DNA of 45,240 nucleotides from Agromyces terreus (GTDB lineage: Bacteria; Actinomycetota; Actinomycetes; Actinomycetales; Microbacteriaceae): assembly GCF_009749465.1 (NCBI RefSeq), contig NZ_WBIS01000015.1:1-45240 (forward strand), given 5' to 3'. The notes beneath the pieces are model-generated. The model did not search any database and was not told the origin of the DNA. It saw only the letters and a list, made by a program, of their open reading frames with translations. Position numbers and translations under genes: made by a program. This document shows, piece after piece, positions 1-7,210 of this stretch (positions are counted from its first letter, which is position 1; every line of letters begins with the position of its first letter).

Positions 1-741
1 GCGGGCGCCGGCGCGGGCGCCGGCGCGGGCGCCCCGGCGGGGGGCGCCGACGCCGTCGACGCGCACACCGTCGTTCCGGCCCGGGTTGCCGAGTCGTCGC
101 GGGTGCTCTTCGAGGTCGAGACGACCCTCCCGACGGTGCACGGCGAGTTCCGGGTGCGCGCATACCGCGACCGCGAGACGGGCGCCGACCACGTCGCCAT
201 CATCTCCGGCGAGCCGGCAGCGGATGCCGCGGGCGCGGTCGTGCGCGTGCACTCCGAATGCCTCACGGGCGAGGCGTTCGGCTCCCTGAAGTGCGAGTGC
301 GGGCCGCAGCTCGACGCGGCGCTCGGCGAGATCCGCGAGCACGGCGGCGTCGTCGTCTACCTGCGCGGGCACGAGGGCCGCGGCATCGGCCTCATCAACA
401 AGCTGCGGGCGTACCGGCTCCAGGAGGCGGGGCTCGACACCCTCGACGCCAACGTCGCCCTCGGGTTGCCGGCCGATGCGCGCGACTACCGTGCGGCCGG
501 CGCGATCCTCGCCGACCTCGGCGTCGACCACGTGCGGCTGCTCACGAACAACCCCGAGAAGGTGCGACAACTCGAGTCGCACGGCATCCGGGTCGACGAG
601 CGTCTGCCGCTCGTGGTCGGCGTCGGTGCCGTCAACACCGGCTACCTCGACACCAAGCGTCGCCGCATGGGCCACGCGATCGACGACGCCCAGCTCGCGG
701 ATGCCGCGGCCGAGGCACTCCTGGAAGGACACGCATCATGA
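1..741 (+). CDS. ribA: RibBA, C-terminal part: GTP cyclohydrolase II (5' end outside window)
   Basis: The frame is open from base 1, so the gene enters from the left. What remains is an Ala/Gly-rich linker (repeated AG, first ~16 codons) followed by a complete GTP cyclohydrolase II domain. Visible family marks are the zinc cysteines C-x10-C-E-C (SECLTGEAFGSLKCEC), the RGHEGRGIGL loop and the LLTNNPEK segment. The enzyme opens the imidazole ring of GTP, releasing formate and pyrophosphate, the first step of riboflavin synthesis in the cytosol. The linker and missing N-terminus imply a bifunctional RibBA with a DHBP synthase domain upstream; that half is inferred, not seen. The stop overlaps the ribH start (ATGA), so the two are translationally coupled. 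Confidence 0.95.
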   Translation, partial: AGAGAGAGAGAPAGGADAVDAHTVVPARVAESSRVLFEVETTLPTVHGEFRVRAYRDRETGADHVAIISGEPAADAAGAVVRVHSECLTGEAFGSLKCECGPQLDAALGEIREHGGVVVYLRGHEGRGIGLINKLRAYRLQEAGLDTLDANVALGLPADARDYRAAGAILADLGVDHVRLLTNNPEKVRQLESHGIRVDERLPLVVGVGAVNTGYLDTKRRRMGHAIDDAQLADAAAEALLEGHAS

Positions 742-1226
742 GCGGAGCAGGCTCCCCCACCCTCGACATCGACGGCGCCGGGCTGCACGTGGTCATCGTC
801 GCCGGCAGCTGGCACGACGTCATCACCGACGCCCTCATCGCGGGGGCGACGCGCACGCTCGAGGCATCCGGCGCCTCGTTCTCGCTCGTGCGGGTGCCCG
901 GCAGCTTCGAGCTGCCCGTCGTGTCGAAGGCGGTGCTCGAGGCGGGCGCCGACGCGGTGGTCGCGCTCGGCGTGATCATCCGCGGCGGCACGCCCCACTT
1001 CGAGTACGTCTCGGCGGCCGCGACCGACGGGCTCACGCGGGTCGCGCTCGACACGGGCAAGCCCGTGGGTTTCGGCGTGCTGACCCTCGACGACGAACAG
1101 CAGGGGATCGACCGTTCGGGGCTGCCGGGGTCGAAGGAGGACAAGGGTCGAGAGGCTGCGGAGGCCGCCCTCGCCACGGCGCGCGCGCTCGGCGCGATCC
1201 GCGCCGTCTCGCCGTCGGTCGAGTAG
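738..1226 (+). CDS. ribH: 6,7-dimethyl-8-ribityllumazine synthase
   Basis: 162 residues, the usual length for lumazine synthase. It condenses 5-amino-6-ribitylaminouracil with 3,4-dihydroxy-2-butanone 4-phosphate and normally forms a 60-mer or pentamer. Conserved segments seen are VPGSFELP, GVIIRGGTPHFEYVS (with the catalytic His) and the phosphate-binding region near DEQQGIDRSG. The ATG overlaps the ribA stop by four bases. The last three codons, GTC GAG TAG, are the first half of an 18-bp tandem repeat whose later copies read GTC GAG GAG, so the stop codon itself lies inside a repeat unit. No FMN riboswitch lies inside the window; it would be upstream of the operon. Confidence 0.96.
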   Translation: MSGAGSPTLDIDGAGLHVVIVAGSWHDVITDALIAGATRTLEASGASFSLVRVPGSFELPVVSKAVLEAGADAVVALGVIIRGGTPHFEYVSAAATDGLTRVALDTGKPVGFGVLTLDDEQQGIDRSGLPGSKEDKGREAAEAALATARALGAIRAVSPSVE

Positions 1227-1307
1227 CGCTCGCCGGTCGAGGAGCGCTCGCCGGTCGAGGAGCGCTCGCCGGTCGAGGAGCGCTCGCCGGTCGAGGAGCG
1301 ACGAAGG
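1218..1307. repeat. 18-bp tandem repeat array, five units
   Basis: Units start at 1218, 1236, 1254, 1272 and 1290. Consensus is GTCGAGGAGCGCTCGCCG. The first unit carries T instead of G at one position, which makes the ribH stop codon. The fifth unit degenerates into GAGCGACGAAGG and runs into GTCTCGAGAC at 1311-1320, which is the inverted form of the next array. Confidence 0.9.
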
Positions 1308-1332
1308 AGCGTCTCGAGACCCGACCTGAGCG

Positions 1333-1541
1333 GTCTCGAGACGCTTCGCTCCTCGACCGACGGGAGGTCTCGAGACGCTTCGCCCCTCGACCGACGGGAG
1401 GAGGTCTCGAGACGCTTCGCCCCTCGACCGACGGGAGGAGGTCTCGAGACGCTTCGCCCCTCGACCGACGGGAGGAGGTCTCGAGACGCTTCGCCCCTCG
1501 ACCGACGGGAGGAGGTCTCGAGACGCTTCGCTCCTCGACCG
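1333..1541. repeat. 34-37 bp tandem repeat array, six units
   Basis: Units start at 1333, 1367, 1404, 1441, 1478 and 1515; spacing is 34 bp once and then 37 bp four times. Each unit begins with the perfect palindrome GTCTCGAGAC, followed by GCTTCGC(C/T)CCTCGACCG and a purine-rich GACGGGAGGAG tail. Read in reverse complement, the unit resembles the 1290-1320 segment, so the region around 1321-1332 is the turn of a long hairpin. The two arrays fill the 369 bp between ribH and the next gene; no gene is seen there. Confidence 0.9.
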
Positions 1542-1595
1542 GCTCAATCGTTCGACGGTCGACTTCGACAAGCCGTAGAACATAGAATCGTGCCC

Positions 1596-1949
1596 ATGGA
1601 GACCCTGCGCCACGTCGTTCTGCTCGTCCACCTCGTCGGTTTCGCCCTGCTCTTCGGCGCATGGGCGGTCGAAGCCGTCAACCGTCGGTACAAGGTGACG
1701 CGCCTCATGAGCTACGGCCTGCTCATCGCGGGTGTCGCGGGCCTCGCGCTGGCCGCCCCGTGGGGCATCTCGTACGACATGAACTACGTCAAGATCGGCG
1801 TGAAGCTCGTCGTGCTGCTCGCGATCGGCGCCCTGCTCGGCATCGGCTCCGCGCGTCAGCGCCGCAACGGTTCGGTTCCGCCGGCGCTCTTCTGGTCGAT
1901 CGGCGTGCTCACGCTCGTGAACGCGGGCATCGCCGTCCTCTGGCGGTAA
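1596..1949 (+). CDS. Small four-helix membrane protein, function unknown
   Basis: 117 residues with four hydrophobic stretches: VVLLVHLVGFALLFGAWAV near the N-terminus, LLIAGVAGLALAA, VKLVVLLAIGALLGIG and FWSIGVLTLVNAGIAVL. A basic loop (SARQRRNG) sits before the last helix. I do not recognise a named family with certainty. The start is chosen as ATG 1596 rather than GTG 1590 because TAGAAT (1583-1588) lies exactly seven bases before it, the leaderless layout seen for other genes here. It stands alone after the repeat array. Confidence 0.75.
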   Translation: METLRHVVLLVHLVGFALLFGAWAVEAVNRRYKVTRLMSYGLLIAGVAGLALAAPWGISYDMNYVKIGVKLVVLLAIGALLGIGSARQRRNGSVPPALFWSIGVLTLVNAGIAVLWR

Positions 1950-2050
1950 CGCCGGGGCGGGGCATCCGCCGCTCGTCGCACCGATCCCGCCGTTCGTCGC
2001 ATTCCGCGCCGACGGCGCCCGCCCAGCGTGCCCGCCCGAACGGCGGCGCG

Positions 2051-2056
2051 TAGGCT
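2051..2056 (+). promoter_or_regulatory. Candidate -10 box (TAGGCT) for the symporter gene
   Basis: TAGGCT matches the TANNNT -10 form used elsewhere in the window. It would give an RNA leader of about 97 bases. No good -35 was found, so this is tentative. Confidence 0.3.
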
Positions 2057-2159
2057 GGATCGGTTGCCACAAGCGACGATTCCCCCGCGTCCCGCGAGCA
2101 CGGCCAGACCGACCGCCCGACGGCGCGCGTTCGATCACTGCACTGGAGTCTCGCCAGCA

Positions 2160-3530
2160 ATGCCAGCACCATCCGCGGCCACGGCCGCATCCCCCGCTTC
2201 GACCACCCCCGCCAATCCGCGCAGTCGCGTGATCCTCGCGAGCCTCATCGGCACGACGATCGAGTTCTACGACTTCTACGTCTACGCCACGGCCGCGGTG
2301 CTCGTCTTCCCGCACCTCTTCTTTCCGACGGGCGACGCCACCACGGCGTTGCTCTCCTCGTTCGCCGTCTTCGGCGCCGCCATGGTCGCCCGCCCCCTCG
2401 GCGCGGTCGTCTTTGGCCACCTCGGCGACAAGCACGGCCGCAAGGCGACCCTCGTCGGCGCCCTGCTCACGATGGGCATCGCGACCTTCCTCATCGGCGT
2501 GCTGCCGACGTACGCGCTCGTGGGCTGGCTCGCTCCGCTGCTGCTCGTGATCCTCCGCATCGCGCAGGGCTTCGCGCTCGGCGGCGAGTGGTCGGGCGCC
2601 GCGCTCGTGGCGACCGAGAACGCCCCGAAGGGCAAGCGCGCCTGGTACGGCACGTTCCCGCAGCTCGGTGCGCCCATCGGCTTCATCATCGCCAACGGGC
2701 TGTTCCTCGTCATCGCGGCGGTGCTGCCGAGCGACGACCCGTCGATGCCGTCGCAGGCGTTCCTCGACTGGGGCTGGCGCATCCCGTTCCTGTTCTCGGT
2801 CGTGATGGTCGCGGTCGGCCTCTGGGTGCGCCTGCGCCTCGTGGAGTCGACGGCGTTCACGAAGGCCGCGACCAAGGGCAAGCTGAAGAAGCTTCCCCTC
2901 GCGACGGTGTTCAAGAGCTACTGGAAGCAGCTCATCCTCGGCACGTTCTTCATGCTGGCCACCTACGTGCTCTTCTACCTGATGACCACGTTCTCGCTGA
3001 GCTACGGCCGCGCCCCCGTCGAGGCCGCCGACGGCGCGCTGCCCGGCCTCGGCTACTCGTACTCGACGTTCGTGCTCATGCTCATCGGCGGCGTGCTGTT
3101 CTTCGGCGTGTTCACCCTCGTGTCGGGCCCGCTCGCCGACCGTTGGGGCCGCCGCACGACGCTCATCTGGGTCACGCTCGGCATCATCGTGTTCGGCCTG
3201 CTCTGGGTGCCGCTGCTGAACGCGGGCTTCGCGGGCGTCATGATCTGGCTCGTCGTGGGCTTCTCGCTCATGGGCCTCACGTTCGGCCCGATGGGCGCCC
3301 TGCTGCCCGAGCTGTTCCCGACGAACGTGCGCTACACGGGTTCGGGCATCTCGTACAACGTGTCGTCGATCCTCGGCGCGGCGGTCGCGCCGTTCATCGC
3401 GGTCGCCCTGTGGCAGGCCGGTGACGGCAGCCCGTTCTGGGTCGGCGTCTACCTGTCGGTCATGGCCGTGCTCACGCTCATCGCGCTCCTGCTGTCGAAG
3501 GAGACGAAGGACGTCGACCTCGACGCCTGA
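2160..3530 (+). CDS. MFS transporter, metabolite:H+ symporter (MHS) type
   Basis: 456 residues, about twelve membrane helices. The N-terminal GTTIEFYDFYVYATAA signature is typical of the MHS subfamily (shikimate, alpha-ketoglutarate, proline/betaine carriers). The MFS loop motif GHLGDKHGRK follows helix 2, with the related SGPLADRWGRR in the second half. It is expected to import a small organic acid or osmolyte with protons across the cytoplasmic membrane; the substrate cannot be read from sequence. The chosen ATG has GGAG at 2144-2147. In-frame codons further upstream would add a Pro/Ala/Arg-rich stretch unlike the family. It is followed by a strong terminator. Confidence 0.85.
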   Translation: MPAPSAATAASPASTTPANPRSRVILASLIGTTIEFYDFYVYATAAVLVFPHLFFPTGDATTALLSSFAVFGAAMVARPLGAVVFGHLGDKHGRKATLVGALLTMGIATFLIGVLPTYALVGWLAPLLLVILRIAQGFALGGEWSGAALVATENAPKGKRAWYGTFPQLGAPIGFIIANGLFLVIAAVLPSDDPSMPSQAFLDWGWRIPFLFSVVMVAVGLWVRLRLVESTAFTKAATKGKLKKLPLATVFKSYWKQLILGTFFMLATYVLFYLMTTFSLSYGRAPVEAADGALPGLGYSYSTFVLMLIGGVLFFGVFTLVSGPLADRWGRRTTLIWVTLGIIVFGLLWVPLLNAGFAGVMIWLVVGFSLMGLTFGPMGALLPELFPTNVRYTGSGISYNVSSILGAAVAPFIAVALWQAGDGSPFWVGVYLSVMAVLTLIALLLSKETKDVDLDA

Positions 3531-3573
3531 CACGTCACGAGCGAGCGGATGCCGAGGCATCCGGTGACCCTCT

Positions 3574-3603
3574 GAGGGGCGGATGCCGCGGCATCCGCCC
3601 CTC
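3574..3603 (+). terminator. Perfect 30-bp palindrome, terminator hairpin
   Basis: GAGGGGCGGATGCCG followed by its exact complement, with no loop in the DNA, then CTTCC. A smaller hairpin CGGATGCC-GA-GGCATCCG lies just before it at 3546-3563. Together they end the symporter transcript. Confidence 0.75.
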
Positions 3604-3636
3604 TTCCGTCGGCGCCCGGGATCTGTGCCCCGACAC

Positions 3637-3707
3637 TGCAGGAAGATTCGGCCGACGCGCCGGGGTGCGGATGCCGCGGCGCGGCGTGTTGGTCGGAAGT
3701 TCCTGCA
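3637..3707. repeat. Imperfect palindromic intergenic element (TGCAGGAA ends)
   Basis: The left arm TGCAGGAAGATTCGGCC runs into GACGCGCC. The right arm is GGCGTGTTGGTCGG followed by AAGTTCCTGCA. The arms pair over about 25 bp with a loop that contains GGATGCCGCGG. The inner core resembles the GACACGCC/GGCGTGTC core of the 80-bp elements elsewhere. From here to 3820 the sequence is G/C-only low complexity. Confidence 0.6.
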
Positions 3708-3827
3708 ACTCGGTCGGGCGGTTGGGTCGGGCGGGCCGGGCGGCCCGACTCGGCCGGACGGGCCGGCCGGGCAGGGTGGGCTGGGGCAATGCGGGCTGGG
3801 GCAGTGCGGCCAGGCACGTGACCGAGG

Positions 3828-3882
3828 GTTCACGTGAACGTCACGCACGGCCCTTCACGCGGGGTCGGCCCCGGCGTAGCAT
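3828..3882 (+). promoter_or_regulatory. Promoter and 12-bp palindrome before the copper-protein gene
   Basis: TTCACG (3854-3859), a 17-bp spacer and TAGCAT (3877-3882) form a plausible promoter. Upstream lies the perfect palindrome GTTCACGTGAAC (3828-3839), a candidate regulator site. Inference only. Confidence 0.4.
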
Positions 3883-3954
3883 GGCCGCGAGCAGGGCAGC
3901 CGAGTCATCCGCCGCCGCCGGCCGGCACTCGCAGCCCCGGAAGCGAGCGATGCG

Positions 3955-4380
3955 ATGAACATGACGATGGACATGATGAAGGGCGCCATGTCGTCGTCGG
4001 AGATGCCGATGGACGGCATGGATCCGATGATGATGCAGGAGTGCCTCGAGGCCCTCTCGGCGTGCATGCAGGCCTGCGTGATGTGCGCCGATGCCGACGC
4101 CGCCGAGGGCATGGGGCGCTGCGCGTCGATGTGCTCGAACTGCGCGGACGTGTGCGACGCCATGATGCGGATGATGCTGCGCACGCGCGGCTGGGACATG
4201 GCCGTGATGATGTCGATGATGCAGGCGACGGCCACGACCGCGCGGGCGTGCTCGGCCGAGTGCATGATGCACGCCGAGATGAGCGAGCACTGCCGCATGT
4301 GCGCGATGGCGTGCGATCAACTCGTGACGACCATGGAGAAGATGTCGGGCATGATGCGCGACGCGATGCCCATGGGGTGA
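3955..4380 (+). CDS. Four-helix-bundle copper-storage-like protein (Csp/DUF326)
   Basis: 141 residues, very rich in Met and with 13 Cys. The cysteines lie on the predicted helices in patterns such as ECLEALSACMQACVMC, RCASMCSNCADVC, ACSAEC and HCRMCAMAC. This is the Csp layout, in which cysteines line the core of a four-helix bundle and bind many Cu(I) ions; Csp1 also has 13. No signal or twin-arginine sequence is visible, so the protein should be cytosolic, like Csp3 rather than Csp1. The N-terminus MNMTMDMMKGAM is Met-rich and may itself bind Cu(I). The gene is monocistronic; no copper exporter or CsoR-like gene is nearby. ATG 3961 is an alternative start. Confidence 0.85.
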   Translation: MNMTMDMMKGAMSSSEMPMDGMDPMMMQECLEALSACMQACVMCADADAAEGMGRCASMCSNCADVCDAMMRMMLRTRGWDMAVMMSMMQATATTARACSAECMMHAEMSEHCRMCAMACDQLVTTMEKMSGMMRDAMPMG

Positions 4381-4443
4381 ACCGCGCCGCGCGCTGTGCC
4401 GCGAGCCGCGGGCGCCGCCGCGCCCGAGCCTGTGCCGCGCGGG

Positions 4444-4794
4444 TCAGGCGTCGGCGACGCTGAAGCGCCGGTCGCCCGCGGCGAGCACCCCGTAGACCCC
4501 GTGCAGGGCGACCGGGTCGCCGACGGCGAGGGCACCGCCGAACGCGTCGTGCTGCCACACCCGGCGGATGCCGCCGTCGAGGGTCGCGATCCAGGCGTAC
4601 CCGGTCGTCGTGTCGACGGAGGTGACGATCGCGTCGATCCAGCGGCTCGCGGTGACGGCGGCGAGCCGCTCCTGCACGGCGTTGAGGCCGTGCCCGGCCC
4701 GCTCACTCGTGCACCCGGCCGCCCGCTCGCAGCCGCGCATGCCCGTGGCCTCGCCCGTGGCGGGGGTGACGGCGTGCGGCTCGCGGTGCGGCAT
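4444..4794 (-). CDS. Unknown 116-residue protein
   Basis: A strong ribosome site (GAGGAG, seven bases before the ATG on the minus strand) supports the start. The first ~35 residues are polar and contain two Cys. Residues ~40-116 have alternating beta-type segments (IDAIVTSVDTTTGYAWIATL, RRVWQHDA, GDPVALHGVYGVLA), suggesting a small beta-barrel or OB-like fold; that is only an impression. It is convergent with the copper-protein gene and divergent from psuG. No family recognised. Confidence 0.65.
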   Translation of the reverse strand: MPHREPHAVTPATGEATGMRGCERAAGCTSERAGHGLNAVQERLAAVTASRWIDAIVTSVDTTTGYAWIATLDGGIRRVWQHDAFGGALAVGDPVALHGVYGVLAAGDRRFSVADA

Positions 4795-4859
4795 GAGGGC
4801 TCCTCGGGGTTCGATGCGGCCACGTTACGCTCGCGATCCGCGGATGTCGCGGGGCCGGC

Positions 4860-4898
4860 GTCACACGCGGAAACACCCACGTCACACGCCGAAACACC
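4860..4898. promoter_or_regulatory. Two direct repeats in the divergent promoter region
   Basis: GTCACACGCGGAAACACC (4860-4877) and GTCACACGCCGAAACACC (4881-4898) differ at one base and are 21 bp apart, two helical turns. They lie between the unknown minus-strand gene and psuG and could be sites for a tandem-binding regulator. Confidence 0.4.
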
Positions 4899-4960
4899 GG
4901 TCGGATGCCGGGCGGCGGGCCTCCGCTCAGGCGTCGGCGGGCGCTCCTACGATGACGGGC

Positions 4961-5932
4961 ATGCAGACGCACCCAGAACGCGACGACGACGGCGACGACG
5001 ACGCCGGCATCCGCGGCATCGACGGCATCCGCGGCATCCGCATCGGCGAGGCGGTGCGCGAGGCTCTCCGACGCGGCGCCCCGGTGCTCGCGCTCGAGTC
5101 GACGATCCTCACGCACGGCCTCCCGTCGCCGCGCAACCTCGAGGTCGGCCTCGCGTCCGAGCAGCAGGTGCGCGAGCTCGGCGTCGAGCCGGCCACGATC
5201 GGCGTGGTCGACGGGGTCGCGGTCGTCGGCCTCTCCCCCGACGAGATCGAGCGGCTGTGCACCGCCGACGGCGTGGTGAAGGCGAGCGTGCGCGATCTGC
5301 CCATCGCCCGCGCGAAGCGGCTCGACGCCGGCACCACCGTCGCGGCGACGGCGTGGCTCGCGCACCGCGCCGGCATCCGCGTCATGTCGACGGGCGGACT
5401 CGGCGGCGTGCACCGCGGGGCGTCCGAGACCTTCGACGAGTCCGCCGACCTCGGCACGCTCGCGACGACGCCGATCACGCTCGTGAGCGCCGGCGTCAAG
5501 TCGATCCTCGACATCGGGGCGACGCTTGAACGGCTCGAGACGCTGAACATCCCGGTCGTCGGCTACCGCACCGACCGCTACCCGGCGTTCTACGTGACCG
5601 ACTCCGGCTTCTCGCTCGACTACCGCATCGAGTCCCCGGCCGAGGCGGCCGATCTCGCGCACGCGCGCGACGAGCTCGGACTTCCGCAGGCGGTGCTCGT
5701 CGCCAACCCGGTCGAGGCCGCGAGGCAGCTCGACCCCGAGTTCCACGACCGCGTGCTCGCCGAGGCGCTGGCCGCGGCATCCGCTCAGGGCGTCGTCGGG
5801 CACGACACCACGCCGTTCCTGCTCGAGCACGTGCAGCGGGCGACGGGCGGCGCGAGTCTCGAGGTGAACCTCGAGGTGTACCGCGGAAATGTCGCGCTCG
5901 GGGCGGAGATCGCGCGTGCCGTCGCCCGTTGA
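4961..5932 (+). CDS. psuG: Pseudouridine-5'-phosphate glycosidase
   Basis: 323 residues, slightly longer than the usual ~305. It reversibly splits pseudouridine 5'-phosphate into uracil and ribose 5-phosphate. Family marks are ALESTILTHGLPSPRN, the Lys-containing VVKASVRDLP, STGGLGGVHRGA, SAGVKSILDIGATLE and VANPVEAA. The extra length is an N-terminal Asp-rich run followed by GIRGIDGIRGIRI, encoded by repeated GGCATCCGC. ATG 4961 is chosen because TACGAT (4948-4953) ends seven bases before it, a leaderless layout; ATG 4952 would lie inside that box. It overlaps psuK and shares its pathway. Confidence 0.93.
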   Translation: MQTHPERDDDGDDDAGIRGIDGIRGIRIGEAVREALRRGAPVLALESTILTHGLPSPRNLEVGLASEQQVRELGVEPATIGVVDGVAVVGLSPDEIERLCTADGVVKASVRDLPIARAKRLDAGTTVAATAWLAHRAGIRVMSTGGLGGVHRGASETFDESADLGTLATTPITLVSAGVKSILDIGATLERLETLNIPVVGYRTDRYPAFYVTDSGFSLDYRIESPAEAADLAHARDELGLPQAVLVANPVEAARQLDPEFHDRVLAEALAAASAQGVVGHDTTPFLLEHVQRATGGASLEVNLEVYRGNVALGAEIARAVAR

Positions 5933-6854
5933 CGGGGTCGGCGCCGACGCTCGGCAGGGCCGGCCGACCGGGCGGCTCGCCGTGGCCGGCGACCTCGTCG
6001 AGGACATCGTGGTCTGGGCGAGCGAACCCGTGCACCGCGCGACCGACACCGCCGCGCGGGTGTTCCGCGCCAGGGGCGGCAGCGCCGCGAACGTCGCCGC
6101 ACTCGCGGCGGGCTTCGTCGAGACGCGCTTCATCGGCCGGGTGGGGGCGGATGCCGCGGGCGACGCGCTCGTCGCCGCGCTCTCGTCGAGCGGGGTCGAG
6201 GTGCGCACCCAGCGCGGCGGACGCACCGGCACGGTCGTGCTGCTGATCGACGTCGACGGGGAGCGCACCATGTACCCCGACCGCGGCGCCTCCGCGGAGC
6301 TCGAGGGGGTCGACGCCGCGTGGCTCGACGAGGTCGGGCTGCTGCACCTGCCCGCCTACGGGTTCGAACGCGAGCCGATGCGCGGCGAACTCGCCCGGCT
6401 CGCCGCGGCCGCCCGCGCCGCCGGCGCCGAGGTCTCGATCGACGCCTCCTCGACCGGGCTCCTCGAGGGGCTCGGCGTGGGGTTCGCCCTCGACCTCGTC
6501 CGCGGCATCCGGCCCGACGTGCTCTTCGCCAACGAGGACGAGGCGGCACTGCTCGGGCTGACGGACGGCGGCCGGGTCGCGGCATCCGTCGCCCCGACCG
6601 TCGTCGTCAAGCACGGCGCACTGCCCACCGACGTCATCGTCGACGGGCGGCTCTCGGCCCGGGTCGACGTCGAACCCGTCACGGGCATCCGCGACCTCAC
6701 GGGCGCGGGCGACGCGTTCGCCGCCGGGTTCCTCGCGGCGAGGCTGCACGGTGCGGATGCCGAGACGGCGTGCCTCGCGGGGCATCGCTCCGCGGCATCC
6801 GTGCTCGGAAGTCCGGGAGCGCACGCGGCCGCCTCCTCCGACTCGTCAATGTGA
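5916..6854 (+). CDS. psuK: PfkB-family sugar kinase, probable pseudouridine kinase
   Basis: 312 residues. The ribokinase fold is clear: LAVAGDLVEDIVVW at the start, GGSAANVAALAAGF, and the C-terminal DLTGAGDAFAAGFL with the catalytic Asp and anion hole. Next to psuG the likely reaction is ATP-dependent phosphorylation of pseudouridine, which supplies PsuG. GTG 5916 is preferred because GGGCGGAG (5901-5908) sits at a good distance before it; ATG 5889 would give nine more residues. The start overlaps the psuG end by 17 bp. No pseudouridine transporter gene is adjacent. Confidence 0.85.
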   Translation: MPSPVDGVGADARQGRPTGRLAVAGDLVEDIVVWASEPVHRATDTAARVFRARGGSAANVAALAAGFVETRFIGRVGADAAGDALVAALSSSGVEVRTQRGGRTGTVVLLIDVDGERTMYPDRGASAELEGVDAAWLDEVGLLHLPAYGFEREPMRGELARLAAAARAAGAEVSIDASSTGLLEGLGVGFALDLVRGIRPDVLFANEDEAALLGLTDGGRVAASVAPTVVVKHGALPTDVIVDGRLSARVDVEPVTGIRDLTGAGDAFAAGFLAARLHGADAETACLAGHRSAASVLGSPGAHAAASSDSSM

Positions 6855-6888
6855 GTTGACGTTCTTCCACGTGTCAACTACGGTTGAC
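6845..6888 (+). promoter_or_regulatory. Leaderless promoter with two TTGAC inverted-repeat operators
   Basis: GTCAA-N6-TTGAC spans 6845-6860 and GTCAAC-TACG-GTTGAC spans 6873-6888, centre to centre 28 bp. The first contributes the -35 (TTGACG, 6856-6861). The second contains the -10 (TACGGT, 6879-6884) after a 17-bp spacer. The ATG at 6892 is seven bases after the -10, so RNA would begin at the start codon. A dimer bound to either site would block RNA polymerase. Confidence 0.65.
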
Positions 6889-6891
6889 GGC

Positions 6892-7119
6892 ATGGACGAC
6901 ACGACCATCCGGACGGCGATCGCCGCGGCCGACGGCGACGACCCCTACCGCGCCCTGCGCGCGCTGCACCACGCCCGCATCGAGGTGAACCGCGAGCTCG
7001 ACCGGGCCGAGGCCGTCGCCGTACGGCGTGCACGGGCGGCAGGGTCGAGCTGGCAGCTCATCGCCCTCGCGCTCGACGTCTCCAAGCAGGCTGTGCACAA
7101 GAAGTACGGTCGCAGCTGA
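6892..7119 (+). CDS. Small helix-turn-helix protein
   Basis: 75 residues. The N-terminal half is helical and charged (DDPYRALRALHHARIEVNRELDRAEAVAVRRARAAG). The last 25 residues form a helix-turn-helix: SSWQLIALALDVSKQAVHKKYG, where SKQAVHKKY is the probable recognition helix. It has no effector domain. It sits directly behind a promoter with two matching inverted repeats, so autoregulation is likely. The ABC exporter starts 91 bp downstream in the same direction and may be part of the same unit. Exact family not known to me. Confidence 0.78.
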   Translation: MDDTTIRTAIAAADGDDPYRALRALHHARIEVNRELDRAEAVAVRRARAAGSSWQLIALALDVSKQAVHKKYGRS

Positions 7120-7210
7120 GCGACGTAGGCTGTTCCGGGCGAACGCCGCGGAACCCGGTCGCATCGAGCTGCACCGCATCGCCCTCCGCCGCACCGCCCA
7201 GGAAGAGACG

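Noticed and set aside
1218..1541. CRISPR array
   Set aside because: Units are directly joined with no unique spacers, and no cas gene is present.
642..3848. Very long minus-strand open frame (over 1000 codons) across ribH and the symporter
   Set aside because: It lies antisense to well-supported genes, has Arg/Glu/His-rich low-complexity translation and no domain; a by-product of high GC.
4395..4440. Terminator between the copper-protein gene and the convergent unknown gene
   Set aside because: CTGTGCCGCG occurs twice as a direct repeat; I could not find a clean stem.
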